This document shows positions 16,104 through 25,551 of a DNA stretch of 64,000 bases, one piece after another. A program made the translations under genes and the position numbers. The stretch comes from GCA-2748575 sp965222725 (GTDB lineage: Bacteria > Pseudomonadota > Gammaproteobacteria > Pseudomonadales > Ketobacteraceae): positions 3,162,001-3,226,000 of the forward strand of contig OZ244969.1 in NCBI GenBank assembly GCA_965222725.1. Reading direction: 5' to 3'. Each line of letters begins with the position of its first letter. Position 1 is the stretch's first letter. The notes beneath the pieces were generated by a model. That model saw nothing but the letters and a program-made list of their open reading frames with translations. It searched no databases and was not told the origin of the DNA.

Positions 16104-17408
16104 ATGAGCTGGCTGTTTGGGTGTGTGTGTATGCTGATACTTGGCATTTGTACGGGCGCGGCACAGGCCGCCACTGCAGAATTGTCTGTAGAGATTGAGA
16201 CGGAAACAGCATTGGAACTCAATCAAACCAATGTGCAGAAGGCAGAGGTTATCGTTAAACCTGAAATCAGTGGCGACCTGAGCCCATCAGTAACTTACAC
16301 AGTGATTCCGAAACTGAGTCTTGATGACGTTCATGAACTGAGGGGAGACCAAACCCGGGACGATAACTATTCCCGGCTCAACGGCCCGGTAGTTGATAAC
16401 AGGCACAGTTCAGCCGAGTTGTCTGAAGCCTATATCGACTTTGCTGCAGCGGGGGCCTACTGGCGGTTGGGCAAGCAGCAGGTGGTTTGGGGTCAGGCGG
16501 ACGGCCTGAAAGTGCTGGATGTGGTGAATCCGCAGGATTACCGGGAATTTAATCTGGATGAATTTGAGGATTCCCGGATTCCGACCTGGATGCTCAATAC
16601 GGAGTTCGACGTGGGCGATGCATCGTCTGTTCAATTACTGGTGATTCCCGATACAACTTACAGCAAGCTCGCCGATGCCGGTTCGGCCTATGAAATCACC
16701 AGCCCGAAGGATGTGCCCAATCCGGAACAGTCGCCGTTGCCGGTAAGCATCCGGAAACCGGAACGCCCGGCCGGAATGATTGAAACAGGCCTGCGCTACC
16801 GCTCCTTTTTCGATGGTTGGGATCTGACGTTCAATTACCTTTATCACATGCAGGATATTCCGGTGCTTTATCGTCGGATAAGTGCAGGTGAATTGCTGGT
16901 AGAACCGGTTTATGAGCAGAACCATGTGATTGGCACCACGGCCAGTAATGCCTTTGGCGATCTGGTGGTGAGGCTGGAAGCGGGTTTTAACACTCACACT
17001 TTTCACCTGAGGGAAGATCTTGAAAACCTTGGGATTGCTGAAACGCCGGAAATCGGTTCCGTACTGGGGCTGGATTATCAGGGGATATCCGATTGGCTAT
17101 TCAGCTATCAGTGGTTCCAAAGCACGCTGACGCAGTATGACGATGCCATTATCCGTAACCGGACCCGAATGCGTCATACCTTTCTGCTGCGCCGAAACCT
17201 TTGGAACGACACGCTCGCTCTGGAATTGTTTGTTCTGCTGAGTGATGAAGATCAGGACGGTCAGGTGCGCACGGAGGCCCGGTACCAGCTGACGGACGAA
17301 GTACAAGTCTGGATTGGTGCGGACGTATTTTATGGTCCGGCAGAAGGTCAGTTCGGTCAGTTTGATGACACCGATCGGGTGGTGATGGGATTCGAGTTCG
17401 GCATTTAG
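16104..17408 (+). CDS. outer-membrane beta-barrel protein of the RND operon
   Basis: 434 residues with signal peptide (LFGCVCMLILGICTGAAQA). The body is rich in alternating amphipathic strands such as AYWRLGKQQVVWGQADGLKV and ends in VVMGFEFGI, a terminal strand typical of outer-membrane barrels. The KQQVVWG segment resembles DUF1302-type porin-like proteins, which commonly neighbour COG1033 exporters and LolA-like proteins. It starts four bases after the RND stop, so the two are co-transcribed. It probably completes the envelope route of the exporter. Specificity is unknown. Confidence 0.8.
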   Translation: MSWLFGCVCMLILGICTGAAQAATAELSVEIETETALELNQTNVQKAEVIVKPEISGDLSPSVTYTVIPKLSLDDVHELRGDQTRDDNYSRLNGPVVDNRHSSAELSEAYIDFAAAGAYWRLGKQQVVWGQADGLKVLDVVNPQDYREFNLDEFEDSRIPTWMLNTEFDVGDASSVQLLVIPDTTYSKLADAGSAYEITSPKDVPNPEQSPLPVSIRKPERPAGMIETGLRYRSFFDGWDLTFNYLYHMQDIPVLYRRISAGELLVEPVYEQNHVIGTTASNAFGDLVVRLEAGFNTHTFHLREDLENLGIAETPEIGSVLGLDYQGISDWLFSYQWFQSTLTQYDDAIIRNRTRMRHTFLLRRNLWNDTLALELFVLLSDEDQDGQVRTEARYQLTDEVQVWIGADVFYGPAEGQFGQFDDTDRVVMGFEFGI

Positions 17409-17447
17409 TGGCTATCTGCATTTAATAACTACAGGAGAGCAAAAAGA

Positions 17448-18275
17448 ATGAATGCGCTAACGTTGTTAAGATTAAAGAACAAAGTGCTGGGTGCAATTGC
17501 GCCCGACAGGGTTGCCCGGAGTGCGGCCGGGATGTTTCTGACCCCACGTCAGCACCCTGCGAAAGATTGGGAAAAAGCGGCGGAACAGGAGTGTAAGCGA
17601 TACCCGTTTGGTCAGGGGCTGAGTGCTGCCATTTGGGGGCAGGGCGAACGGAAAATACTGGTAATGCACGGCTGGGAAAGCCGCGCGACCCAGATGGCCG
17701 CTATCGTTTTACCCCTTGTCAGCCAGGGCTATCAGGTTATAGCTATTGATGCGCCGGGGCACGGTCGTTCTTCCGGGGATAAATCCAATCCGGTGGCGTT
17801 TGCCCAGGCGATACTGGCGGCCGAAGCGGAATTTGGTCCTTTCTACGCGGCGGTTGGCCATTCCATGGGGGGAGCTGCCGTTGCCTTAGCGCTTACCCAG
17901 GGGTTACAGGTGCAGCGTTGTGTGTTGGTAGCGTCACCTGCCCGTGTTCTGGATACATTGCTGGGCTTTGCCGGATTTATCGGCCTGTCCAAGCCCTGTA
18001 CGGAACGGTTTGTCCGGTTCATAGAGGAAGAGGTGGGGTATCCGGCGCAAGAGCTGGATGTTGTCAGAGCCGTCTCCCGGGTACCGGTCAATACTCTGTT
18101 GGTGCATTCCAGTGATGATCGGGAAGTGGCCTTCAGCTCCGTGCAAGCCATTCACAAAGCGAGCCCCGAGTCGGAACTGTTCTGCCCGGAAAACCTTGGG
18201 CATCGGCGTATCATCCGTGATCCGGATGTTGCTGAACGCATAGGTCTGTTTTTGCTTGCCAGAGAAACGGCTTAA
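17448..18275 (+). CDS. alpha/beta hydrolase
   Basis: 275 residues, cytoplasmic. VMHGWESRATQM supplies the oxyanion-hole region, AIDAPGHGRSSG follows, and GHSMGG holds the nucleophile Ser. The acid is probably the Asp in VHSSDDREV, and the His is in ENLGHRRII. AGGAG stands before the ATG. Forty bases after the barrel gene on the same strand, so probably the last gene of the MarR-controlled operon. The substrate is not evident; an ester or lipid is likely. Confidence 0.85.
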   Translation: MNALTLLRLKNKVLGAIAPDRVARSAAGMFLTPRQHPAKDWEKAAEQECKRYPFGQGLSAAIWGQGERKILVMHGWESRATQMAAIVLPLVSQGYQVIAIDAPGHGRSSGDKSNPVAFAQAILAAEAEFGPFYAAVGHSMGGAAVALALTQGLQVQRCVLVASPARVLDTLLGFAGFIGLSKPCTERFVRFIEEEVGYPAQELDVVRAVSRVPVNTLLVHSSDDREVAFSSVQAIHKASPESELFCPENLGHRRIIRDPDVAERIGLFLLARETA

Positions 18276-18372
18276 CAGGCCCGCTTTTGGTCGGACCGCT
18301 ATGTCGAAAATATTCAATATCAATTTTTGGTGAAGCGCTATCGTGTCCCCTACATTATTTGGGAGACATAAT

Positions 18373-18834
18373 ATGACCTCACGTGCGAATTACCTTAATC
18401 TGGCACCCAAAGCCATACAGATCCTGCTGAATCAGGAAACCTATTTACATCAGCAATTCAGCGATTCGAACACTGTTACAGTCAGGGTTTGGGAATTGGT
18501 TAAGTTGAGGGTTTCGCAGATTAACCAGTGCGCTTTCTGTATTGATATGCACAGCAAGGATGCGCTGAGCCGGGGGGAAACTCATGAGCGCATTATCGGA
18601 TTAAGCGCATGGCGTGACATGCCCTTATACACGGAGTTAGAGCGTGAGTCGCTGGACTGGGCTGAGCATCTTACTTATGGTAAACCGGTGGGCGACCAGC
18701 ATTATCAGAAGCTGGTAGAGTTGCTTGGCGAAAAAACTGTGGTAGATTTGACCATTGCAATTAACGCCATTAACAGCTGGAATCGAATGACCAAAGTATT
18801 CAAGCCAGAGGTAGGCAGCTATAAGCCACAATAA
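18373..18834 (+). CDS. carboxymuconolactone decarboxylase / AhpD-like protein
   Basis: 153 residues from the ATG at 18373, preceded by GGGAG; an upstream GTG at 18343 lacks such a site. The motif CAFCIDMHSKDA contains the CxxC-x3-H redox centre of alkylhydroperoxidase AhpD-like proteins. This suggests a thiol peroxidase or related redox role, but many family members have unknown substrates. The AraC-type gene follows 22 bases later, and the two may form one unit. Confidence 0.87.
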   Translation: MTSRANYLNLAPKAIQILLNQETYLHQQFSDSNTVTVRVWELVKLRVSQINQCAFCIDMHSKDALSRGETHERIIGLSAWRDMPLYTELERESLDWAEHLTYGKPVGDQHYQKLVELLGEKTVVDLTIAINAINSWNRMTKVFKPEVGSYKPQ

Positions 18835-18856
18835 ACCCCTTCGACCTGCGTTTAAC

Positions 18857-19594
18857 TTGCTGCTGTCCCATCCGTTGGGGCAGCTGTCTGCGTTTGTGCA
18901 GGGAATATGGTCCGCATCTGTAACCAGCCCTGAACCGGTGGTAAAGCCACTCTATTCGGATGGCGGAAGTGGTATTTTCTTCAATCTGGCCGGTGAGGTG
19001 ATCATTAACAATGAAACCTTGCCAAAAGGTGTGATTATGCTGCCGGTACAGAAGGTGGCGGAAAACATTACCATGGGAGCTGATGCGATACTTGCCGGCA
19101 TACGCTTCCATCCGGCCATTGGTTATGGCGTGCTTGGGCAGCATTACAACCGGATAACGCGACTGGCTCCGGAAGACGATAATCTGTATCACCTATATCA
19201 GATTTACGCTGAATTACAGGAGCAGCAGGATGATGATGCCCGGGTTGATGCGTTATACCGGTGGGCTGCTGCTAATCTGGACTTTACTCATGTGATTCCT
19301 GACACGCTGGAAAGAGCACTGGATTGTATCCGTCAGGAGGTTTCGCCGGGGCTTTTGGGAGAGCGTCTGGATTTAAGCCAGCGACAGATTGAGCGTATTT
19401 TCAAACTATGGCTGGGAATGACACCCAAGCATTATCAGCGCATTTCAAGAATCAAGAAAGCCATGAATTATTTGCGCCTGCACAAAAATTCCAGTCTGGT
19501 GGATGTTGCTCAGCAATTCGGATTCAGTGATCAGGCGCATATGACAAGGGAGTTCCGCACAATCGCCTGCATTACACCCAGTCAGCTTTTGTGA
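18857..19594 (+). CDS. AraC-family transcriptional regulator
   Basis: 245 residues from TTG at 18857. No ATG occurs between the in-frame stop at 18812 and this point, so the start is uncertain. The N-terminal domain (LSAFVQGIWSA) resembles the DUF6597 ligand region. The C-terminal HTH_18 domain includes LLGERLDLSQRQIERIFKLW and LVDVAQQFGFSDQAHMTREF, which is typical AraC. It probably controls the AhpD-like gene before it or the flavodoxin-fold gene after it. Confidence 0.85.
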   Translation: MLLSHPLGQLSAFVQGIWSASVTSPEPVVKPLYSDGGSGIFFNLAGEVIINNETLPKGVIMLPVQKVAENITMGADAILAGIRFHPAIGYGVLGQHYNRITRLAPEDDNLYHLYQIYAELQEQQDDDARVDALYRWAAANLDFTHVIPDTLERALDCIRQEVSPGLLGERLDLSQRQIERIFKLWLGMTPKHYQRISRIKKAMNYLRLHKNSSLVDVAQQFGFSDQAHMTREFRTIACITPSQLL

Positions 19595-19708
19595 ATTATC
19601 CCTGGCCCGGCCAGAAAACAGTGTGTTGCATAATCGGGACTATCAAAACCCGGTTCAATATGGTGCTATTGCGTTTAACACCTGTTTAAGGCTCAGAAAG
19701 GGGAATTC

Positions 19709-20287
19709 ATGAGTAAGAATATTGTGGTTATTCTGGGGAGCACCGATGACACCAGCTTTTGTGCTTCCATTGCGAAGGAATATGTCGAGTCGGCTGAAAA
19801 AGCGGGGAACCGTGTAAAGTATTTCAATCTGGGTAAGGTTGATTTTGATCCTGTTCTTCGCAAGGGTTACAAAGCGCGTCAGGAATTGGAGCCGGGGTTG
19901 GTGGAAATCCGTGATGCCATAGAATGGTCCAATCACATTGTGCTGGTCTATCCAATCTGGTGGGGATCGGTGCCCGCCGTTTTAAAAGGTATGTTTGATC
20001 GTGTGTTTTTGCCTGGTTATGCGTTCAAATACAGGGAAGGTTCCCAGTTTTGGGATAAGTTGCTGAAAGGGCGGTCAGCTCATGCGATTACGACCATGGA
20101 TACACCACCCTGGTACTTCAAGCTTGTGTATTGCAGTCCTGCTCATCATCAGATGAGAAGGACTATATTGGAGTTTGCCGGCATTAAACCCGTTAAAATC
20201 ACTTCTTTTGGTCCGGTCCGCTATTCTTCTGATGCCAGGCGCGCCAAATGGTTGAATAAAGTTAATCATTGGGCGCAGTTAGCCTGA
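19709..20287 (+). CDS. flavodoxin-fold NAD(P)H dehydrogenase (quinone)-like protein
   Basis: 192 residues. The Flavodoxin_2 fold is shown by the N-terminal beta strand and flavin phosphate loop (VVILGSTDDTSFCASIA). VYPIWWGSVPAVLKGMFDRV is the signature of KefF/MdaB-like quinone reductases, with FLPGYAFKY following. AAGGGGA lies before the ATG. It probably reduces quinones or similar electrophiles using FMN or FAD and NAD(P)H. The AhpD and AraC neighbours fit a small redox-stress cluster. Confidence 0.87.
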   Translation: MSKNIVVILGSTDDTSFCASIAKEYVESAEKAGNRVKYFNLGKVDFDPVLRKGYKARQELEPGLVEIRDAIEWSNHIVLVYPIWWGSVPAVLKGMFDRVFLPGYAFKYREGSQFWDKLLKGRSAHAITTMDTPPWYFKLVYCSPAHHQMRRTILEFAGIKPVKITSFGPVRYSSDARRAKWLNKVNHWAQLA

Positions 20288-20351
20288 AGATGGTTGTGAC
20301 TTGCGGTATTCCGGTACATCCCGTATGCCGGCCGATGCCGATGATTGTATT

Positions 20352-21503
20352 TTAATACACTACGGCGACTGCTCTGAGTTCTATGGACTGACGCACCAAG
20401 GAACTCATCACCGCATGTGCCTTGTGACACCACTCTGCAGGCTCATTGATAATGGCTTTCGTCTGCTGTGCTGCCAGCGAGAGCAATTGCTGCATGGTTT
20501 CCAGTGCCAGAATGAGTGGCTGACTGGTGTTGTAGGGAAAAGTCTGCGTACCGGTTCCAGACGCCGCTGCAGACAGGCTTTTGGCATCGCTTTTTTCGAT
20601 AGCTTCCAGGCAGGCTTTTAATTGCAGGTAGCCTTGTTCCGCCTGTTCTTCTCCCGGTAATACCGCGGCGCCGTGGGCCATACCCAGGGTATCAAATACG
20701 TACGCCTTGCCCAGTGGCATATAGGAATGGCAATACCATTGCTGCCGGGTGTCGTGCAGAAAAGTCCAGATATCATTGCGGTTGTTAACGCCTTTTCGAT
20801 CCAGCACGTTGGTTACATTCAATTCCATGCGTAACTGGTGTTTTTTGTTATCCAGTGTCCGGCGATCCATTAAACACAAAGGCATGGTGATTTGTTGCAG
20901 AGGAATCCACAGGTTTACCAGGTTCAGTGGCGATAGTCGGTTGCTGCCGTCCGGGGATTGGTGGCGAAAAACATAAGGAGCGGCGCCTTTCAGGATATTT
21001 TTTATAGGATAGCCGTAGACATCCTGATCGCCATGAACCATTGATGCGGCCGATTGACGGCTGTTTTTTGGGGTAACGGCATCGTGGTTGATTTCCATCC
21101 GGTTTGGCCCGCTTTTGCGCAGGATCACGCCTTCAGAGGCTACATACAAAAACCGCAAGCGTTTGCCATTGGATAAGCGGAATGCTGTTCCGGTTAGTGC
21201 GCGTCGCAATTTCTTTTCCGCATGCTTGCGCAACACGCCACGCTGATAGATTCGTTGCAGGCTCGCAATCAGTTTGGGGTTGCTGGCAAGATTAATCACA
21301 TCAAAACCCATCTTGTGAAAATCAATGGGTGTACCGGGTTCGGACAAATCGTGCAAGGCACAACGATGAAAATCGACAGCCTTTGCCGCTTCGTCGTAAT
21401 TTTGAGTATTTATGTTTGCCCGTAACCGGCCCGGTCTTTCGTTGTCGTTGATCACCTGATCCGGCTTCATAAAGCCCATCATGCCCTGCAGACCTGTTGT
21501 CAT
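20352..21503 (-). CDS. CmcJ/NvfI-like oxygenase family protein
   Basis: 383 residues. The middle contains LVNLWIPLQQ, then PLCLMDRRTLD, a WYCHSYMPLGKAYVFDT segment and MAHGAAVLPGE. This order (VNxWxP, PLALCDxRS, WxxxPxMxxxEALLFD, xHxA) matches the CmcJ/NvfI family, whose characterised fungal member NvfI is an Fe(II)/2-oxoglutarate enzyme. About 70 C-terminal residues form a helical extension I do not recognise. AGGGGC precedes the ATG. It is divergent from the TetR gene, which probably regulates it. Substrate unknown; family assignment from memory. Confidence 0.65.
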   Translation of the reverse strand: MTTGLQGMMGFMKPDQVINDNERPGRLRANINTQNYDEAAKAVDFHRCALHDLSEPGTPIDFHKMGFDVINLASNPKLIASLQRIYQRGVLRKHAEKKLRRALTGTAFRLSNGKRLRFLYVASEGVILRKSGPNRMEINHDAVTPKNSRQSAASMVHGDQDVYGYPIKNILKGAAPYVFRHQSPDGSNRLSPLNLVNLWIPLQQITMPLCLMDRRTLDNKKHQLRMELNVTNVLDRKGVNNRNDIWTFLHDTRQQWYCHSYMPLGKAYVFDTLGMAHGAAVLPGEEQAEQGYLQLKACLEAIEKSDAKSLSAAASGTGTQTFPYNTSQPLILALETMQQLLSLAAQQTKAIINEPAEWCHKAHAVMSSLVRQSIELRAVAVVY

Positions 21504-21601
21504 AAATAGCCCCTTTTTTTGCCCGATAGATGGGCTTATAGTAATGCGAGGAAATTACTAATACCCTCATGTTTTGAATTGTTACGGAAAGCCTCCCGGA
21601 A

Positions 21602-22216
21602 ATGAATAAAAGCCCGGTAATTCAAAGGCGTAGGCCCAGGCAGGCACGCGCTATCAGGAAATATAATGAGATTCTGGATACCAGCGCTCGGGTTTTGCTG
21701 GATCTGGGATACCAACACACCACGATGCAGGAAATCAGCCTTGAGAGTGGGCACCCTTATGCCACTATATACCAGTACTTTGCCAACAAAGAGGCCATTT
21801 ACGAAGCCTGGCTGGAGCGGTTTATCAATGATTCGCTCTATGGGTTGTCGGCGGTGATGTTCGCGCAACCCACCGTTAATATTGATGTATATATTGATGA
21901 GTCGGTGCGTCACGCACTGACTGAAACTGCCCGGCAACAACCCGTGTTAACCCAGTTGTTTGGCAATATGCCGATGACCCCCACCCGACTTGTGGAACTG
22001 ATGGAAACCCGTACGCTGGCATGGCTGAGCGAAGCCTTTGGGCTGCAGTTGGGTAGCGACAAGCATTCCGCGCTGAACCGAAAGGTGCTAACGGCCGTGC
22101 GAGCCGGGGGTGGCTATTGGTTACAGCTGACACTGAATGCGGAAAAGACATTCGATCTTGAGGAAGAGGTTGGGGAATTCGCGTTCCTTATTAAGGCGAT
22201 TATGAAAAGCCTGTGA
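21602..22216 (+). CDS. TetR-family transcriptional regulator
   Basis: 204 residues. The N-terminal HTH is clear: ARVLLDLGYQHTTMQEISLE followed by PYATIYQYFANKEAIYEAWL. The C-terminal ligand domain is generic. It is transcribed away from the CmcJ-like gene, with 98 bases between the starts, the usual arrangement for a local repressor. No clear palindrome was found by eye in the gap. Confidence 0.9.
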   Translation: MNKSPVIQRRRPRQARAIRKYNEILDTSARVLLDLGYQHTTMQEISLESGHPYATIYQYFANKEAIYEAWLERFINDSLYGLSAVMFAQPTVNIDVYIDESVRHALTETARQQPVLTQLFGNMPMTPTRLVELMETRTLAWLSEAFGLQLGSDKHSALNRKVLTAVRAGGGYWLQLTLNAEKTFDLEEEVGEFAFLIKAIMKSL

Positions 22217-22341
22217 TATAGATTCAGCAAATCCCCTTGAATGTCGTTGAGTTCGGGGACAGTGTTTGCTGTTTTAATGTTAAGCTACATGGCAACGGGG
22301 TGATTGTCCCCGGCAAATGAATTGAAGCAAAGGAGTCTACC

Positions 22342-22692
22342 ATGACGAGTGAATACCAGGGGAAGTGTCATTGCGGCGAAGTTCAGTTTTCGGTAACCGC
22401 AGATTTGAATAACAGCTTTAAGTGCAATTGCTCGTTTTGTGTAAGGCGGGCTTCAACTCTTGTGAAAGTAGAAGAAGCTCAATTCAACCTTGCCAGTAAT
22501 GAAGATCAAATGGGAAAGTATGGGGCACGTGAATTTTCTGATCATTACTTCTGTAAGAATTGTGGGATACATTGCTATACGAGGTTTAATATTGGTAAGG
22601 GTAACGCGGTGATTTTTAATGTCGGGTGCCTGGAAGGGGTCGATAGCTATGCCTTGAATCCCGGAATATTTGATGGCGCTACCAAGCTGTAG
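22342..22692 (+). CDS. GFA (CENP-V-like) family zinc protein
   Basis: 116 residues. Cysteines occur in the family order: CHCGEVQF near residue 9, CNCSFCVRR near residue 32, and CKNCGIHCYTRF near residue 75. These bind one or two structural or catalytic zinc ions. Relatives are annotated as glutathione-dependent formaldehyde-activating enzymes, though most have unproven activity. Length is normal. AAAGGAG stands upstream of the ATG. Confidence 0.9.
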   Translation: MTSEYQGKCHCGEVQFSVTADLNNSFKCNCSFCVRRASTLVKVEEAQFNLASNEDQMGKYGAREFSDHYFCKNCGIHCYTRFNIGKGNAVIFNVGCLEGVDSYALNPGIFDGATKL

Positions 22693-22835
22693 GGGTGACT
22701 TTATAACTGCCAGCTTACTGCTGTTCGCTACCGCCGGGAATAAAGTGTAACCTTGTCATTTTACGCTACAATGGCGTGCTTCAGGTTACGGGTTTAATCC
22801 GGATTCTTAAATCACTGTATCAGAAAGGGCATCCT

Positions 22836-23129
22836 ATGAACGATCAACAACGTACAGAAATCGAATCGGCAGTTTTTCGCCGTTTGCTGAAACACTTTGA
22901 TGAGCACAAAGAAGTACAAAATATTGATTTGATGATTCTGGCTGATTTTTGCCGTAACTGCCTTTCCAAGTGGTATATGGCGGCGGCGGAGGAGAAGGGC
23001 CTGGATATTGATTATGATCAGGCAAGGGAAATTGTGTATGGCATGCCCTATTCAGAATGGAAGGACAAGTATCAGCAAGACGCGACGCCTGAACAACTGG
23101 CAGCGTTTGAGGCGAAGCGTAAAGCCTGA
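22836..23129 (+). CDS. DUF1244 family protein
   Basis: 97 residues from the ATG at 22836, with AAAGGG upstream; an upstream TTG start is less likely. The sequence matches DUF1244 throughout: VQNIDLMILADFCRNCLSKW and REIVYGMPYSEWKDKYQ are near-consensus. A small conserved proteobacterial protein, possibly zinc-binding through its CxxC. Function unknown. It ends 23 bases before the membrane-protein gene. Confidence 0.9.
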   Translation: MNDQQRTEIESAVFRRLLKHFDEHKEVQNIDLMILADFCRNCLSKWYMAAAEEKGLDIDYDQAREIVYGMPYSEWKDKYQQDATPEQLAAFEAKRKA

Positions 23130-23152
23130 TTGACAGACGCTGAGCAGCGTTG

Positions 23153-23608
23153 ATGGATACCTACCTTCTTCAGGCCTTGTCGGTATTCTTTCTGAGCTTA
23201 TGGAAAACCTGGCTGGGGCCGGCACTTAGCGCGCCTTATGGGTTTTCCTACGGGGAAATGCTCATTTTTACCCTGAGCGCGGCACTGCTAAGTGCCGGTG
23301 TTACCCTGCATTTCAGCCGGGATATTAATGCACTGATAAGACGGTTACTTCCAAAAAGGCAAAGCAAGCCAGGGTTCCGGCCTGAGCTGCGAAAATACCT
23401 GCGCTTCTGGAAACGTTACGGGTTTTATGGCGTGATGGCGCTCACTCCGGTTTTGATCGGGATACCTCTGGGGGTGTGGATTTCTGCAAGGCTGGGCACC
23501 CATAAGCCCAGGATACTGATGGCTCTTTGCATTTTCAGCGTTATCTGGTCTTCATTGCTTTATTTCGCGGCCCGTACGGGCGTTTCCTGGGCTGTTCCCG
23601 CTGCTTAA
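23153..23608 (+). CDS. small multi-pass membrane protein
   Basis: 151 residues from the ATG at 23153 (TTG 23150 is adjacent). Four hydrophobic stretches are visible, near residues 5-22, 33-52, 90-110 and 117-140, with a basic cytoplasmic loop (RRLLPKRQSKPGFRPELRK) between the second and third. Charge bias suggests that loop faces the cytoplasm. Family not recognised; it resembles small transporter-like proteins in the third hydrophobic region. It follows DUF1244 closely, so it may be co-transcribed. Confidence 0.75.
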   Translation: MDTYLLQALSVFFLSLWKTWLGPALSAPYGFSYGEMLIFTLSAALLSAGVTLHFSRDINALIRRLLPKRQSKPGFRPELRKYLRFWKRYGFYGVMALTPVLIGIPLGVWISARLGTHKPRILMALCIFSVIWSSLLYFAARTGVSWAVPAA

Positions 23609-23741
23609 CGCGCTTTCATTGTCTGATGCCGCACTAATTTGTCATAAACGGTGTAGCAACCGCAGTGGCGATCCCGTCTGAAAAAAGCTAATGTATTCGG
23701 CCTACCTGCAAGATTAAAACAGCAATAACGGATACGGTACC

Positions 23742-25547
23742 ATGGCCACCCCGATACTCAATGAACGCGATCTTTCTTTTTTACTCTATGAATGGTTAAA
23801 GGTTACTGAGCTGACCGAAAGGGAAGTATTCAAGGATCATGACCGAAGCACCTTTGACGGTGCCATTCAGACCGCACGAAAGGTTGCCGAAGATTACTTT
23901 CTGCCAATCCGGAGCAAGTGCGATCAACAGCAGCCGGAATTCAAGGATGGCACGGCCGTTGTCGTGCCCGAAATCAAACAGGCGGTGCAAGCCTTTATTG
24001 ATGCCGGTTTGATGGTGGCCATGGAGCCGTTTGAGCAGGGTGGCATGCAACTTCCGCAAACGGTGTCTGCCGCCGCCAGTGCCTATTTTACCGGGGCAAA
24101 TTTTGGTGCATCCGGTTATGCCTATATCACACTGGCTGCGGCGGATCTGATAAAAGCCCACGGTAGTGAATCCCAGAAAAGCACCTGGTTGCCACCCATG
24201 CACAGCGGTCGTTTTTTTGGCACCATGGCGCTTACCGAGCCCCATGCCGGTTCCGGGCTGGCGGACCTTTCCACCAGCGCAACGCCAAATGATGATGGCA
24301 CCTATCGCCTGAAAGGTACCAAGATTTTCATATCCGGCGGTGAACAGGATATTTCCGACAACATCGTTCATCTGGTGCTGGCAAGAATAAAAGGCGCGCC
24401 CAAAGGCACCAAAGGGATTTCATTATTTATCTGCCCGAAGTTTCTGCTGGATGAATCCGGCGAGCCGGCACAGCGCAACGACGTACATCTGATGGGGCTG
24501 TATCACAAAATGGGTGGCCGGGCGCATACGTCTACCCAGCTGAGTTTTGGTGATAACGATAACTGTGTGGCTTACCTGATAGGGGAGCCCAACCAGGGTC
24601 TGCGTTACATGTTTCACATGATGAACGAAGCCCGCATCGGGGTGGCTACCGGTGCCGCTGTAATGGGCTATGCCGGCTACCTGTATTCACTGGAATACGC
24701 CCGCGAGCGCCCGCAGGGCAGGCCTGCATCCAACAGGGATCCCGACAGCCCGCCGGTGCCCATTGTTCAGCATGCGGATGTGCGGCGCATGTTGCTGGCG
24801 CAAAAAGCCTACAGCGAAGCAGGGTTGGCTTTGTGCCTGTATGGCAGACGCCTGCTGGATGATTTGGCGACGCACCCGGACGAAACCAGCCGCAAGGAAG
24901 CCAAACATTTGCTGGATGTGCTGACACCCATTATTAAAAGCTGGCCATCCAAGTGGTGTTTACAGGCTAACTCCCTGGCAATTCAGGTGCTCGGTGGGCA
25001 TGGTTATATTAACGAACATCCGGTTGAGCAGTTATACCGGGACAATCGCCTGAACCCGATTCATGAAGGCACTGAAGGCATTCAGGCCATGGATTTGCTG
25101 GGCCGGAAAGCCTTTGTGGATGGCGGGGAAGGCCTCAAGCTGCTGATGAAGCGGATGCAGGAAACGGCGGCCAACGCCGAAGCCAGCGAAACACTGGGCC
25201 CTTACGCAAACCAGCTGGCGACAACACTGCAGGAGCTGCAGTCCACCACGTTGGCGGTTGCGCAAACCATGCAGGCGGGGCAAGTGGATACTGCGCTTGC
25301 CAATGCATCCTATTATCTGGATGCCATGGGGCATACGGTGGTGGCCTGGATCTGGTTAGCGCAGGCACTAATTGCAGAGCAGGAGCTGGCAAAGCAACCC
25401 GGTGACACAGAAGCCGATTTTTATCGGGGCAAGTTGCAGGCGTGTAAGTATTTCTTCCGCTATGAGTTGCCACAGGTGCCGGTATGGAGTGCCATTGTCA
25501 GGGATATGGAAACCGCGACTCTGGAAATGGAAAACGAGTGGTTCTGA
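23742..25547 (+). CDS. acyl-CoA dehydrogenase
   Basis: 601 residues, the long form found in many bacteria. FAD-binding region motifs FGTMALTEPHAGSGLADLST and GTKIFISGGEQDI lie in the middle domain, and a C-terminal helical domain follows. The catalytic Glu is in NPIHEGTEGIQAMDLLG near residue 450. QVLGGHGYINEHPVEQLYRD is the usual FAD-contacting segment. The enzyme would oxidise acyl-CoA in fatty-acid degradation. Chain-length preference cannot be read from sequence. It ends five bases from the convergent diguanylate cyclase gene. Confidence 0.93.
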   Translation: MATPILNERDLSFLLYEWLKVTELTEREVFKDHDRSTFDGAIQTARKVAEDYFLPIRSKCDQQQPEFKDGTAVVVPEIKQAVQAFIDAGLMVAMEPFEQGGMQLPQTVSAAASAYFTGANFGASGYAYITLAAADLIKAHGSESQKSTWLPPMHSGRFFGTMALTEPHAGSGLADLSTSATPNDDGTYRLKGTKIFISGGEQDISDNIVHLVLARIKGAPKGTKGISLFICPKFLLDESGEPAQRNDVHLMGLYHKMGGRAHTSTQLSFGDNDNCVAYLIGEPNQGLRYMFHMMNEARIGVATGAAVMGYAGYLYSLEYARERPQGRPASNRDPDSPPVPIVQHADVRRMLLAQKAYSEAGLALCLYGRRLLDDLATHPDETSRKEAKHLLDVLTPIIKSWPSKWCLQANSLAIQVLGGHGYINEHPVEQLYRDNRLNPIHEGTEGIQAMDLLGRKAFVDGGEGLKLLMKRMQETAANAEASETLGPYANQLATTLQELQSTTLAVAQTMQAGQVDTALANASYYLDAMGHTVVAWIWLAQALIAEQELAKQPGDTEADFYRGKLQACKYFFRYELPQVPVWSAIVRDMETATLEMENEWF

Positions 25548-25551
25548 ACAG

